Shown here: one piece after another, positions 50,245-63,200 of the stretch
Numbering within the stretch: position 1 is the first letter of the stretch
Layout: each line of letters starts with the position of its first letter
Assembly (NCBI GenBank): GCA_016758965.1
Contig: JAEPRB010000011.1
Coordinates: 310,001-374,000, forward strand
DNA length: 64,000 nucleotides
Direction of reading: 5' to 3'
From: Circinella minor
Taxonomy: Eukaryota; Mucoromycota; Mucoromycetes; Mucorales; Lichtheimiaceae
Program-made: the position numbers and the translations under genes
Notes under the pieces: model-generated
Databases searched by the model: none
Told to the model about the DNA's origin: nothing
What the model saw: the letters and a program-made list of their open reading frames with translations, nothing else

Positions 50245-53200
50245 TCAAAAGCCAGTATTTAGTTCTTGTTTAATTTCTGCAAATAAATCCATATTTTTTT
50301 CTTGTTCTATTGATATTGAAGGTAATTTTTGATGTTGATGCTGTTGACTTTGTTGTAATCGTTGCTGTTGCTGTTGCTGTTCTTGTTGTTGTTTTTGACG
50401 ACGTTTTACACTTCTTTCCAATGCATCACAATAATTTTGATACTTTATAATTTCATGCAATAGATAATTGGATTTAGCTTCCCAATTTGACATGACTTTG
50501 GTATGGTTTTGACTTTTACTCGAAAACTAAATAAGTTAGATTATAAACAGGATGAGTATATATCATAAAAAAAGTTCAACTATGAAACCAAAAGAACTCA
50601 ATTTATTTATCTCCTATATATTTTTTTTCTTCTTATTTTACCTTAACAAGAATTTTTCGTTTCAATTCACGATGTTCATTAATTTCATTACTAAGCGCAT
50701 CTAAATGTTTTTGTAAAGCATCCCATTGTTCTTGTTCATTTAAAGTACTACACACAGTGGGTGGTGCAGGAGGCTTCCAATCATAAATAGTTAAAGCATC
50801 TGGATCACCAAAATATTTACCAGAAATCTCCAGTGAATCAAGATCCAATATCACATCATTCAAACAAGAGCCCCATCCATATTCCATGTTACTGACACCA
50901 CCTGGTAAAGGTTCTTTACTTTGTCGTGCTGCCCAATAATTACATGTTTCCACCCATTCATTCACTTGTTCTTGTGATGTTGATTGAAACAAAAATACAC
51001 CACCATGGGATTGTTGGATAGCAAATACATAAGGTCGTTGTCGATTATATCCTGGAGGTGGTAATATATTAGATAATGAATGATTGAGTGTAACAGCACC
51101 TAAAGGTTGCATGGATGACTATTAAAAAAACACATATATAAAAGAGATCGTTATGAGCTTTTTGCTGCTGTGAATCATTTTTTTTCATACATTTATTCAC
51201 AACATGATTTTAAAAAAATACTTACAGTCCACGATGATGATGCTCCACTTCCTACTGACTTATTACTATTTCCGTGCAACGAGTCAGCCAGTGTTGAAAA
51301 ACTATTGACGCGTAACATACTTCGTCTTTCTTCACTCGTAGTTCCTTGCATTGCATACATTTTTAGTTCACCATGTCCAACAACCAAAAAGCAATCCTTC
51401 CATTCCCGATGTTTTGCCTTTTGGCGTCCATTTTCCAATAAATGTTTTCGTACCACCACACCTTCTTTAAGATAAGGAGGTCGACTTGTAAATAAATCAG
51501 AGGCATGCGATTGCATAAAACTCATCATGGGTTGATGGGGTGATAGCATATTACCATTGTTGCTATTATTAGCTGTACGAGTAACCGATGATGTAAATGA
51601 TGCACCCGATAAAGAAGATGAGAATGAATCACGGCGTGGTGATCCTAAGGGAGATGAAGGATTGCTTGTAATAGACGCTTTGTTGATGCCGTTACTGTTA
51701 TATTGAGAAGATAAAGAGTTCTCATCAATGGTAGTTGCTGAAGTTGATGTATTAAGTGTTACTGGATGAATCAATGCACTGTCTCGCCCAGATTTATTAC
51801 GTATAATTGTATTGACACTACGTGTAAATTCCACCATTTTACCACCCAGCATACTCGCGCGTTTTTCAACTGTATTATTATTAACTGAAAGCTGTAATCC
51901 GTGTTGAGGTTGTTGTTGCTGTTGTTTCAGAGGTTGCAAAATTTGACTTTGTTTAACTGATACATAGAGTTCTTTAAGATAAATTTCGATATCCATTTCC
52001 CATGTTTTAGTAAATAATTGTCCTGTACGATCATGTTTTTCTGGTGGTAAGGTTCGAACCTGATCTCGAATAGTTGACATGGTATTTCGAACAAATGCTT
52101 GACGGTTCATACGTGCATGATTACCCTGAGCCACGTGAAGATCTGTATTTAATAATAATAGAGAATAAACTACAGCATAAACAATGTCTATAACAACAGC
52201 AGCCCGGCCAAATTTATGATTAGATCAGTAGGTGCTTTTTTTTCGGTTTGAGGGAAAAGCGCAAGTAAACTTGATATTTATTATTATTATTTATGTAGTT
52301 AAAAGTGTTGATTTTTTTTTTACCTGCATTGCCAAAAATACATTGTGGATTACATCTCCAATAACGTCTTGCGAAAGCTTCTAAAATACGATCAATTTGT
52401 TGTGCTTCGGCTTTAAAATAGAGTTTACTACATAATTTACGAAATGCTTTATCCAATAACATATTCACAAATTCAAAATGAGCCATATAATAAACAAGTG
52501 CTTTTGCATGGAATGGTTTTCTATTATATCGAATGATAATTAATTGATACTCGTTAGTTATTTTTTTTTCTTCTTCTTCCGGGATTGGCTAGATAATAAA
52601 ATCTAAAATTGAAGATACATTACGCTTGTCCAAGCCATTCAGCAGCTTTTTCTCTTGCTACAAATGATTCGTCATTATTCCATAATCTTTGTGCTGCTTG
52701 ACGTGGATCATCCACTTCTGATGACCTTTGATTTTCGGTCTTCTCTTCTACAGCTCTCTGTTGACTTTTTGGGTTTTCTTTTTCTTTTTCTTGCTCCTGC
52801 TCCTGTTGTTTTTGCAGTTGTTCTGAATTAATTTCAGGCCCTGTCGGTCTTCTTCTTGCAGGTCTTGGTGGAGGTGGTAATGATGATACAGGTACTGGTG
52901 GCGGTGGCGGTGATGATAGTGTAGCTGATGCTTCTATTTTAGCACTTCCGCTGTGCTGTTTCCATTCCAACATGGCCTGTACCAAATCTTCTGACGGTCG
53001 ACGTTGTTGTTGCTGTTGTTTAAAATGATGATGTTGTGAGGCTGGTAATGAAGGAACGGGTGGTGGTGGTGATGATGGTATTTGATTGCTGGAGGATGTA
53101 TTCGAACCAATACTAACCATCAATCCACCTGCACTACCAAAATGTCCACCACTAAGACGTTTTGAAAGTCTTCGTCGGTCAAGTTTTTCTCGTTCAATAT

Positions 53201-55179
53201 CTTCTTGTGACATTCCTGTTGCATCCACGAATAAATCATCATCATCGCTACTATCGTCATCATCACTACTATCGTCATCACTTATTTCATCGTTTGTATT
53301 ATTGTAGGTTGTAGTAACGTCGTTCATTTCATTTAATTTCTCGCTGTTGGAAGTAACATTATTGTTAATTTTTTGAATATTATCCTGGGCGTTAATTCCA
53401 TTGTTGACTGAAGATGATGAAGTTGCCATTGGTAACGGAGTTTCTTCGTTTTTACTATTTAATTCCGTTGCAACAGTAGTGGGTGCATTAGTTGCTACTG
53501 TTGTAATTCCAACATGGTCATTATCATCAGTGCTATCATTATCGTCATTATCATTTTCGCTATTGCCATCCTCATTTTCATTATTCAAATCAAATGCACT
53601 TTCACTAGAAGCTCGTGATTCGGGTCCAAAAGTACTATATAGTGAATAAGTTCCAGATGATTTACCTGTTGATGCATAAGACCAAGTTGAAAAACGTTGT
53701 GATTTTTTACTAGATGATTCATAAGCCTCGTCTTCATCTTCATCCATTCGTTTATTTTGAGAGAGTGGGTTGGTACTTGTGCTATTATTGTTATCAGCAG
53801 GTTGTGTAGTGATTTCAGGTGGTGGTTTTTGAAGAATTCCTCGTAGAGGTTGTTGTTGTTGTTGTTGCTGGCTTAATGGTGTAGATGAATTACTATTGAT
53901 AGTATTACTAGCATTATTGTTACCATTAGAAAGAGAACCATTAACATGCTGCTGCTGATTCTTGTAATGACTGCTGGTGTTATTAATATTATTATTGTTA
54001 CTATTATTATTACGATATGTATTAGATGATGATATGGATGGGTGTATCTGCTGTTGTTGTTGTGCTGATGGGGGCTGATATTGCTGCTCTGTACTGTATG
54101 AAGATGGTGGAGAAGGAGGTGGAGGTGGAGGAGGTAAATTATACATGGAAAGTGGTGGACCTTCAACGAGTCGAGCAGGCTGAGGTGGTTTTGAACGAAG
54201 TTCGGCTGGGATTGAAGATAATAAATTATCTGATTCCTGCAATCCTGTCTTTAATTCCGGATTCAAATAAGTCCGTTGCCCTACTTCAATTGATCGTATT
54301 TTCGGAGGAGCTGGAGCTGGGGGTGCTAATGGTATAGTATATAAGTTATTAAGCTTAGGTGATGTTGGAGGTTGTAGTTGCTGCTGATAGGAAGATGAAA
54401 CTCCAGAAGTAGATGAAGAAGTAGAAGTTGTTGTAGACGGAATAATAGTGGGTAATGAAGGTGGTGATTTAGGTGATGTTACAATGGAATAATGAGGATC
54501 CCCCTGTTGTTGCGGATGATGATTCTATTATTAAAAACACGATATTAACCAAATTTCATATATTCGGTGTATCACCGCCCGTTAGATAATGCTCATGTTT
54601 TTATTTTGTTGTGTACTACCTAACATTGCGGCATCATTTCTTACCTTATTTCCCAATTTTTTCAATAGCTTTCCGAAACCGCCTGTCTTGTTACTTTTTG
54701 TAGTCTTTTTATGTATACAAAATATCATGGGATTTTTTTTAGTATTCATCGTACTACTTTGCATTATTATTACCAGATATATTATATAAGTTTATAGGTA
54801 CCTTTTTTGGTTCGGTATAAGGTGTCATCAATGTATCTGGAGATGAGACTGTTTCGCTTTGCATAGGAAAATGATCATCATTATTATTAACAAAACGTCC
54901 ATAGGTCCGTATAGAACCACCACTCGTAATAGCAGAATCATTATTGTTATTATAAGAATTATCTAGTCGATAAGGTGAAGAAGAAGAAGAAGCTAGTCGA
55001 CGAGACGATGGTGGTTCAGGTGCATTTCGACTAGGAACGAATTCTTCGGATCGTTGTTGAGATTGTAGTTGTAGTTGTTGCTGATGTTGATTAACGGCCG
55101 GAGGTGGAGCAGCGGACAATGATCGATTTCGACGGTGAGTTGCAGTAGTAGGAGTAGTTAGACGATGATTATACGCCAT
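50245..55179 (-). CDS. Sec7-PH domain ARF guanine-nucleotide exchange factor
   Basis: Seven exons (55179-54802, 54704-54645, 54524-52624, 52520-52324, 52187-51226, 51118-50642, 50526-50245) join in phase to 1418 residues. The first 750 residues are disordered, Ser/Gln/Asn/Pro-rich, with many poly-Pro stretches that could bind SH3 or profilin. The Sec7 domain starts at about 751 (AQRLWNNDESFVAREKAAEW). The glutamic finger is Glu818 in FKAEAQQIDR, and motif 2 is the segment around LLNTDLHVAQGNHARM (about 856-872). A PH domain follows at about 1084-1233, split by a Ser-rich insert. The C-terminus is a Gln-rich coiled coil. The Sec7-PH order resembles EFA6/PSD and fungal Syt1/Yel1 factors that activate Arf at the plasma membrane or endosomes. 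The in-frame TTG at 55215 is not used as the start; 55179 is the first ATG. Confidence 0.93.
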
Positions 55180-55288
55180 TCTTGTTGAATTGTTGATCCG
55201 TTTTATTTTTTGCAATTAATAAACGAGAAAAAATAAAAATAAAATTATAGGCACGAAGAAAACAACGACAACCCAAGGAAATATACAC

Positions 55289-55320
<32 letters not shown>

Positions 55321-55763
55321 GCTTTCAACACACAGACAAAGAGACTATACAAACGAGCGGTAAGAAAAAAAGAGAAAAAATATAAAAAAAAAAGTTTAAA
55401 AAGGGAGTGAAAGTAGAAAGGGAGAATCGAAAAAAAAAGTTGAACGAGGGGAGGGAAAGAAAAAAAAAGGCTGCTATAGCAATAAATATAAAATATAATT
55501 ACACAGCAACGAACAAGTTTCTCTATTCTTTCTTTGGTTGTTGTCTTGGTGATATAAAGTATTATTATACAGTATAACAAACACTTGTACAACCTACCTG
55601 CATATTAGGCTTATTGGCACATGCATATCCTAATAAAGATGAAGATTTACTTTATCTTATTTAACCCCGAGAACCAAAAAAAAACCTATTACGTTATTAG
55701 AAGAACGATCATATTTATAATTTTTTTTATTATTAATTTTCATTTTATTTATTGTTATGCTAT
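55180..55763. promoter_or_regulatory. ARF GEF upstream region with T30 tract
   Basis: 584 bp between the ARF GEF start and the CDT1 stop, both on the minus strand. It includes a run of about 30 T at 55290-55319 (poly-A on the transcribed strand). It should hold the ARF GEF promoter and the CDT1 3' UTR. Confidence 0.55.
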
Positions 55764-56103
55764 TTATTTCTTTGATTTGGCACGAATCTATAAAGTTTAC
55801 AATAATAGTAATTGATATGTTGGTTAGGTTTTTTTTTTTCATATCATTGTTTAATATTTATGCAATATAGGCGTTTATCCGCTTATTATTATTTGTATAT
55901 TTACTCTTTCCAATAGCGCCTGGCGTCGATCTTTTACTGTGCCTGTGCCTGTCAATGGTGGTAACGTGGCTTTTGCTTTTTCTGCTTGTTCTTTCCTCCT
56001 TTCTTCTAATTGAAGTAAATCCCGTACCTTAATTTTTTATTTTATTTATTTTTTTAATTCATTACAATTAGTACCTTATATTTATTTTTCATTTATCTAC
56101 TTT

Positions 56104-56139
<36 letters not shown>

Positions 56140-58023
56140 TCTTTACCCATGCTTTCACATTTTTTAAAAACACATTTTTGTACTACATATATTTCCCACA
56201 CATCAAAAAGTAATTATAAACTTACTCCACTTGGTAAATTAGCAGTTCCAATCCACTTTTTTCTATCAACCACCTTTTCAATTCTGGGTAATTCTTTTTC
56301 AGGTATAGCGAGTTTTCCTTTGTTTTCAATGAAATAACTCTTCATTCTATCTTCCAAGATATTTTCACGTTGTTCCAATTGTTTACCAGATAATGGTGAT
56401 TTCCAATCAAATCCAAGTTCTACTGCATACGTTTCTATCTGTGTTCCATTGTGCCCTAAGAGTTTAGGTGAAACTGAATATAACTTGGGTGCAACGAATA
56501 GAATCTTTGCTAAATGTTGAATTGTAATATTTCTAAAATAATAAATTTAAATATGAGTTTTTTTTTTGTTTTTGTTTTTGTGCTTCAATCACTTCAATTC
56601 GAAGAAGCAAGCAAAAAAAAAAAAAATCTGAATTTTACTTTTTAGTACTGTTTCGTAACATAGGCTGAATTTTGTGGAACAAGGCAATACGCTGATTTGC
56701 AGCATGGAACATTACACTCATGTCTAACGCATTGCGAAGTTTGTGTAGCGTACTCTTTTCATCTTGTACTCGTGCTTCGTCACTCTGATAATAATTTCAT
56801 TTAGTTAAAAAAAAAAGGTAATATAATTTATAATAAGAGGAATATAAGAAACTAACCTGGAATACAAAAGATTTTTTCCATGCAGGTGTTTCTTCTGTTG
56901 TAGTGCTTGCAGAATTCGACCCAGTTATCGTTGTTAAAGTTGTGTTACCATCATCACGTGACTTTGCATTATCATCATTTGTTTCTAGACTAACTTTATG
57001 CATTTGTGCCTTTTCTACGCCTGTCTTTTTTTCAACATGATGAACTGGTTCATTCAATTTTTTCATTTGAGTGGTGACAATGTTAGCCGATTTTTTTCCC
57101 TCGATCAATGATGTATCATCATGCTTTGGTAATTCTTTATGCTGTTTTGTTGATTTTGATGCTAACGATTTTGGTAATGCAGGTGGGGTTGTAATTTTCT
57201 TGTGAATTGTTGACTTGATCGTTTTCTCAATAGGTTTAGTATTCAATTTAATATTAAGGGGAGCTTGTGGTGTTTCGACAGATAATGGTTTCTTTCCTGG
57301 TGCTTCTTTACGTGATTGTTCAATTGCTTCCATTATTTTGTTATTTTTTGTTGTTGGTTGTTCATTTACTACAATAGCTTCGTTATTCGATCCTGATTGT
57401 TGTTGTTGCTCCTGAAATTTCTCCACTACTACTGATTCATCTTCTTTCTTTTTTTGATTAACACGTTGCTTCTTTGGCTGATGTTTTTCTTCACTTATGG
57501 GTTCAATAGTAGTAATTGTACGTTTTTTGTTATTAGTTGTTGAACCACTTTGTTGTTGTTGAACAGATGTAAAAGTATCAAAAAGTGTACGTTGACCGTC
57601 TTTGTTATCATTGTTGAATCGTGTACTTCTGCGTTTGGTTGGCTAAACATATCATTATTTTTTATAATTTACAATTAGAATAAGAAAAAAAAATGCTGTA
57701 TAATAGCTTGAAATATATATGTTATATATTTTAGAATTTATTCAATCTTACTCTTTCTTCATTAATGACAGGTTTCAAATTTTTTTCGTCGAATTTTACA
57801 GGAGGGTGAAATGGACTCACTGCTTGTTGAGGAGCATCATGAGAAACGTCAGTACCATGGGCTGATTTCTATATATTTTTTTTAAATAAAATAAAAAATA
57901 AAGTGCATGTGAATAAAAGTTAGTTTCAGTTTAAAATTGATCTAAAGAAAAAAACAAAGAAAAAAAAAAGGAAAAAGAATTGTAATTTACCCTCACAGTA
58001 CGAAGTCCAAGTCTCGTCTGCAT
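55764..58023 (-). CDS. CDT1: DNA replication licensing factor CDT1
   Basis: Seven exons (58023-57991, 57868-57752, 57642-56857, 56784-56639, 56532-56226, 56027-55905, 55787-55764) join in phase to 511 residues. The central winged-helix region (KLRNALDMSVMFHAANQRI, then ITIQHLAKILFVAPKLYSVS) aligns with the geminin/MCM-binding domain of CDT1. The C-terminal helix ending ALLERIRAKSKK matches the MCM-binding tail. The last coding exon is only 24 bp. The N-terminal half is disordered and basic, and holds QRTLFDTF, a PIP-box-like motif. CDT1 loads MCM2-7 onto origins with ORC and Cdc6 in G1. The model is supported by phase at all six junctions; the micro-exon was placed because it restores the family ending. 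Confidence 0.85.
56109..56134. repeat. (TC)n microsatellite in a CDT1 intron
   Basis: About 13 TC units are visible in the intron between exons 5 and 6 of CDT1 (GA repeats on the transcribed strand). Confidence 0.85.
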
Positions 58024-58055
58024 TTGAGTATTGTTTTTGCGAAAGAGATTCAAAT

Positions 58056-58061
58056 ACGCGT
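58056..58061. promoter_or_regulatory. MCB-type cell-cycle box upstream of CDT1
   Basis: ACGCGT lies 33 bp upstream of the CDT1 start codon, in the 244-bp divergent region shared with ARP1. This is the exact MluI cell-cycle box bound by MBF (Mbp1/Res-type factors), which drives cdt1 and other G1/S genes in fission yeast. The match is visible; use here is inferred. Confidence 0.45.
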
Positions 58062-58138
58062 CAAAAATGGAAAAAAAAAAAGAGGTAGGTTGTAAGCTTA
58101 ATATTATTAAACGATGTCTACAAAAGGAAGTCACTAGG

Positions 58139-58145
58139 CACGAAA
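58139..58145. promoter_or_regulatory. SCB-like element (CACGAAA)
   Basis: An exact CACGAAA, the Swi4/6 cell-cycle box consensus, lies about 116 bp upstream of CDT1 and 123 bp upstream of ARP1. Function is inferred from its position next to a replication-licensing gene. Confidence 0.35.
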
Positions 58146-58267
58146 GCTCCGTTTTTCAAAAGCATTTATACACACTCACATCAGCACTTCTTTTTTTTTT
58201 TCAAGTTCCTCCAACCTATCTTATTACTTCGGTCCCTTTACTCCATCTTAATACATATATTACAGGA

Positions 58268-58592
58268 ATGAACTCGGAATTTGATGATGTACGACATCTT
58301 TTTCTTAAATTATATTGAAGATTTAATATAATTAATTATTAATGTATATACTCTCTCACTTCTATTTTAGGTATTGACGAACCAACCCGTGGTCATTGAC
58401 AACGTATGTATTCTTTTTTTTTTTTTTTTACTGCTTTGCTTCCTAATAAAAATATTCATATTATTATTTATCTTTTTTCCACAAACAAAAGCTAAAAACA
58501 TATTTCTTTATATATAATTAATAGGGATCAGGTGTCATCAAAGCTGGTTTTGCTGGTGAAGAACAACCTAAATGCTTTTTCCCTTCACTGTA

Positions 58593-58627
<35 letters not shown>

Positions 58628-59819
58628 TGCATTCTTTTTTTTGTATGTTTAAAAAAAATGTATTAACATGTATATATATTAAATAAAGTGTTGGACGACC
58701 AAAACATGTTCGTATTATGGCTGGTGCAGTTGAAGGAGATACATTTATTGGCCGAAAAGCTCAAGAATTACGTGGTTTACTCAAGATCCGATACCCAATT
58801 GAACACGGCATTGTAACTGATTGGGAAGATATGGAACGTATCTGGCAATATATTTATACTGACGAACTTAAGACACTGTCTGAAGAACATCCTGTCTTAT
58901 TAACCGAAGCACCTTTGAATCCACGTATGAACCGAGATACAGCTGCTCAAGTGTTTTTTGAAACATTCAACGTTCCAGCTCTTTTCACCTCGATCCAAGC
59001 TGTCTTGAGTTTGTATTCTTCAGGTCGTACCACTGGTATTGTTCTTGATTGCGGTGATGGTGTCACTCATTCTGTTCCTGTTTATGAAGGCTTCGCAATC
59101 CCACATGCTATTCGACGTATTGATATTGCCGGTAGAGATGTTACTGAATATTTACAATTACTTTTACGTAAATCTGGATATAATTTCCATACTACGGCAG
59201 AAAAGGAAGTTGTACGTATTATCAAGGAAAAAACATGTTATATTGCTCAAAACCCTGTAAAGGAAGAAAAAGAGATGTCGGGTAAAATGGATGATTTTGT
59301 ATTGCCTGATGGTAATGTTATTAAATTGGGTGCTGAGCGATTCCGCGCTCCTGAAATCTTATTCCAACCTGAATTAATTGGTGAAGAATACCCTGGTATT
59401 CATCAAGTCATCGTGGATTGTATTAATCGTGCTGATTTGGATTTACGTAAATCTTTGTATTCTAATGTCGTTCTTTCTGGTGGTTCTACTTTGTGTAAAG
59501 GTTTTGGTGAACGCCTATTGACCGAAATTAAACGATTGGCTTTGAAGGATATTAAAATTAAGATTTATGCACCACCAGAACGTAAATATAGTACTTGGAT
59601 TGGTGGTTCTATTTTGGCATCACTTAGTACTTTTAAAAAGGTAAATTATTAAGCAAACATATGAGGAGTGGGGGATACATGATAATGATGAGATTGAATG
59701 ATGATAGAGAGGTAAATTCATTAACTAACGTGATTCATGTTTAATGTATATAACAGATGTGGGTTTCGGCAGAAGAATATCAAGAAGATCCTGATATCAT
59801 TCATAAAAAGACATTCTAG
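58268..59819 (+). CDS. ARP1: Actin-related protein 1 (centractin, dynactin filament subunit)
   Basis: Five exons (58268-58288, 58371-58403, 58525-58589, 58689-59640, 59757-59819) join in phase to 377 residues. The order [69 protein letters not shown] and [18 protein letters not shown] matches ARP1/centractin far better than actin or other ARPs. The length equals the family norm (about 376). ARP1 forms the short filament at the core of dynactin, which links cytoplasmic dynein to cargo in fungi. The start needs a tiny first exon (MNSEFDD); its donor and the following acceptor are canonical. It is divergently transcribed from CDT1. Confidence 0.96.
58595..58624. repeat. T30 homopolymer in ARP1 intron 3
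   Basis: A run of about 30 T starts just after the GTAAG donor of the third ARP1 intron. Confidence 0.9.
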
Positions 59820-60282
59820 AAAAATCCTTTAACCCCTTTCTCAATCTTCTTCCATACCCTCTCTTCTAAGGCTTTCTACTTCTCCACATTACCTTATTAA
59901 ATACTTCTTACAATGAGAAAGTCATATTTGTTCGTACATGTTGCGTACATTTCTCTTTTTATTATTATTATTATTATATGCACATAGTGTTTTTTTCTAC
60001 CTTTCTTATACCATCGAATAACAAAAAAAAACAATCGAAAGAAAAATGAAACAGAGATTTAAATCATTATTGTACTACTTTTTTTTTTCTTCGTTCACCA
60101 CACACACGCACATACAACATTATTCTTGTTTTCCATTTCTTTCTTTCTTTCTATTATTTTGCTACTTATGTCTCTTCTTTTTTTTCCCAATATTTTTATA
60201 TTATAAAGTTATTGTTATATTTTAAATATATATAAGTATAAAAAAAAACAAAGCATGACAACTAAACAAAGTGGATTTAAAA
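59820..60282. other. Convergent intergenic region (ARP1 / SEC5)
   Basis: 463 bp between stop codons. It presumably contains the 3' UTRs of both genes. No other feature is seen. Confidence 0.6.
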
Positions 60283-63200
60283 TTATTTTCTACTACGGTC
60301 CTTGTTTTGTTTAAAACATAAAAATTGTACCACAGTACTTTTTCTACTAAACACAAGTAAATCCTTGACATGATTTAATTCTGATTGAAGTTCACCGGCA
60401 TTTTGTTGTTGAGCATCATAGGATTGTTCAATCGATTGATAAATAAGTTGTAAAGTGTCCGAAGCAGCAGAAGTAACATATTGTTGTAACGTTTGATGCA
60501 TGAATTCGATTTCAAGAGTCGCTTGAAGCATACCGCCCATACCAAACCGTTCCACTTGCCGGAAGCTTTCCAAACAATCATTTGCCATATTTTCTAATAA
60601 GGCTGAAACAGCACGATGAACCAGTTGCTTAGTAACACTACTGACTTGAGAATGAACCATGACTAAAGTCATTAAAGCTTCATAGACATAGGAGTGAACT
60701 TCAGTAGGTTTGGGTATGTTATACCAATCCACACCACTTAACAAGATGCCTTGGCGAATGATATCACGCATTAAACCAGACTTGCGTTTAATGTAATCAT
60801 TGAATAAGATTTTATCCAGCTGGTCAACCACTTCAATCAAAGTCTATATATTAGAGAAAAAAAAAGCAGAAAAGTGTTTAGCTCAAAATAATAAATTAAA
60901 ATAAATGTGTATAAATATAGTTTTCTCACCTTGAGATCTTCATCCATGTTGCACTTGTAAGCCAGCTTGAACAATCCAACAAGTTTAGGAATCACTGTGG
61001 ACCGCATATGTGCCAAATTACCCACAGTAAGAAGGATACGCATATCCTAATAATCATTCGTTCATATTAAACCATTATTAGTATTCCGAAAATATCATGG
61101 AGTTACTATTATATACTATTTACCATCGAATGAACATCAATCTTGTCACGTTTTTTAGCAAGTTGGACTTCCTCTTTTTCATTCAACGGGGTATAATCAG
61201 AGAAAGCCAATCGCACCAGTCCATCCAAAAACGTATAGGTCGATTCCAAAAATGATCCACGAATTTTTTCAACATATTCCGGTTTCACTTCAGGCCTTTC
61301 ATGTGTTTGATTTGCCATATCATCCATTGTCACCACATGTGTTGAAATTCTAAACGTGGATCGTGCACAGAACTTGTGATAATCATAATAACGTTTCAAT
61401 AAACCGGTACATTGTGGAATTTCTGGATCCAAAATCCATTCTTCCAATAAATAAAATGTTTTGGCATCTCGTTCCCAACATTTACAAATGATATCAACAA
61501 ATTTCCAACGAGCTTTTTCAATTAAATCAGTTAATCCAGAAAAGGCTTCACCTGCCAAGTGAATGGCACTGATATCATTGACACAGTGACTCAAGTCGCC
61601 AACGATACGGGTCAAATATTCGGATACGTGGATAGAACTAGCATTGATGGGTATAAATGTCGGCATGATAACGGATTCTGTACCATCTGGGTTTTGTTGG
61701 ACAGGCATATCTCGGACATTAAGGTCAAAATGGTCAGAAATTAACTTGGCGTACATGTCGACAATGTTGCGAGTCATGGATTGACATTGTTCGACTTTAC
61801 CCAAGTCAACACCTTGCCTTCGTCGCCTTCCACCACCATCATTTTCGCTTGTTTTTGATGTTGTTGCCTTATTTATATTTTATTATTATTATTTTTTTTT
61901 TAAAAAAATATAGTTTTGAAAAATGAAGGATGTACGTTATTTACCTTATGTGCAAATTTGCCTTCAATAAAAGCTTTTGATAATCTCCAAAAATCAGGTA
62001 AGCAACGTAATAATAATGCTGATAAAGCTTTGACAAGATCAGATGTAATACGCCAATAACGATTATCTGGATCACGGTCTATATGTGAAAGAAAAGAAGA
62101 AAGAGCGGGTAATGTTGAGAAAAAACTTCTCTACTTTTCGTCTTTTTTTTTTTTTTGATGATTTAAAAGAGGGGAATGAAATTGATATTATTTACCAGTA
62201 TTAACATCAAAACTCTTATTGCGTACTTGTTCAATACCCTTCTTAAGCGACAAACTTCGTTGAGTATCTGATTCTTCTATTTCATGAGCAGCACGATGAA
62301 CATTTAATTTTTTAACATTTGTTTCGTATGTTTCTTTAAGTAATCCGATAATCCATTGATACTGACTATCCAGATAAAACCATGCTGGATCTTCTGTTGT
62401 ATCCAAATCAAACAAAAAACTATATGTTATATATTCCCCAATTTTTTTTTTTTTTTTGGTAAGAATAATGAACTTATTTTTTTTCAGCTTTTTAAATAAT
62501 ACAACTTTTTGCTTTATTTAGAAAAAAAACTTACTTGATTGTCTTTTCTTGTTCTTCCATACTACGCCAAGGATCAGCTAACATTTTAAGTAATACACCA
62601 CGAAGCTCAACAACAATCTTGTTTACCTCAGTCCAAACTTTTTCAAATACTTTACGATGTAATTCCGTAATATTTGTATCATCTCCCAATCTGAATTCTT
62701 GATTGTCCATATCATCAAGAATATCAGCATTGTGATTCTTTTGTAAATCATGATACAAAAATTTTCCTTTTTTGTAATCACGAATAGCTCCTTCATATTT
62801 ATGCTATTTGAATAATAATTAATAGTAAGAAAAAAAGTGTTACTTGACAACAGCAACAACTAAGAAAAAGTGGACTAAGAGAGGAGCGAGATGTTGTTGC
62901 CATTGGAAACATTAAATTTATATATATATGTACCTGTTTGATAGATTCCAATAAGTTACTAGGTAAATTAAAAAAGAATTTGTAACGCTGTAATACAGTC
63001 AATGTACTTCGAACTTTTTCCACTTTTTGACGTCGTTCAACAATGGGTCCATAAATTTGATCAGCACGTGAATTGGCTTCATTTAATGATTTTTCAAGGA
63101 AACCAGTACCGTATTCTTCTTCTGGATTCAATTGTTTTGATTTCATTTCTTCATATACATGATCGACAGTTACTTTGGCACTGACAAAACGATCAAAGTT

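Noticed and set aside
53086..53649. Plus-strand Ser/Leu-rich frames inside the ARF GEF gene
   Set aside because: Shadows of the Ser/Asp/Asn-rich coding strand. The minus-strand frame is continuous and contains the true domains.
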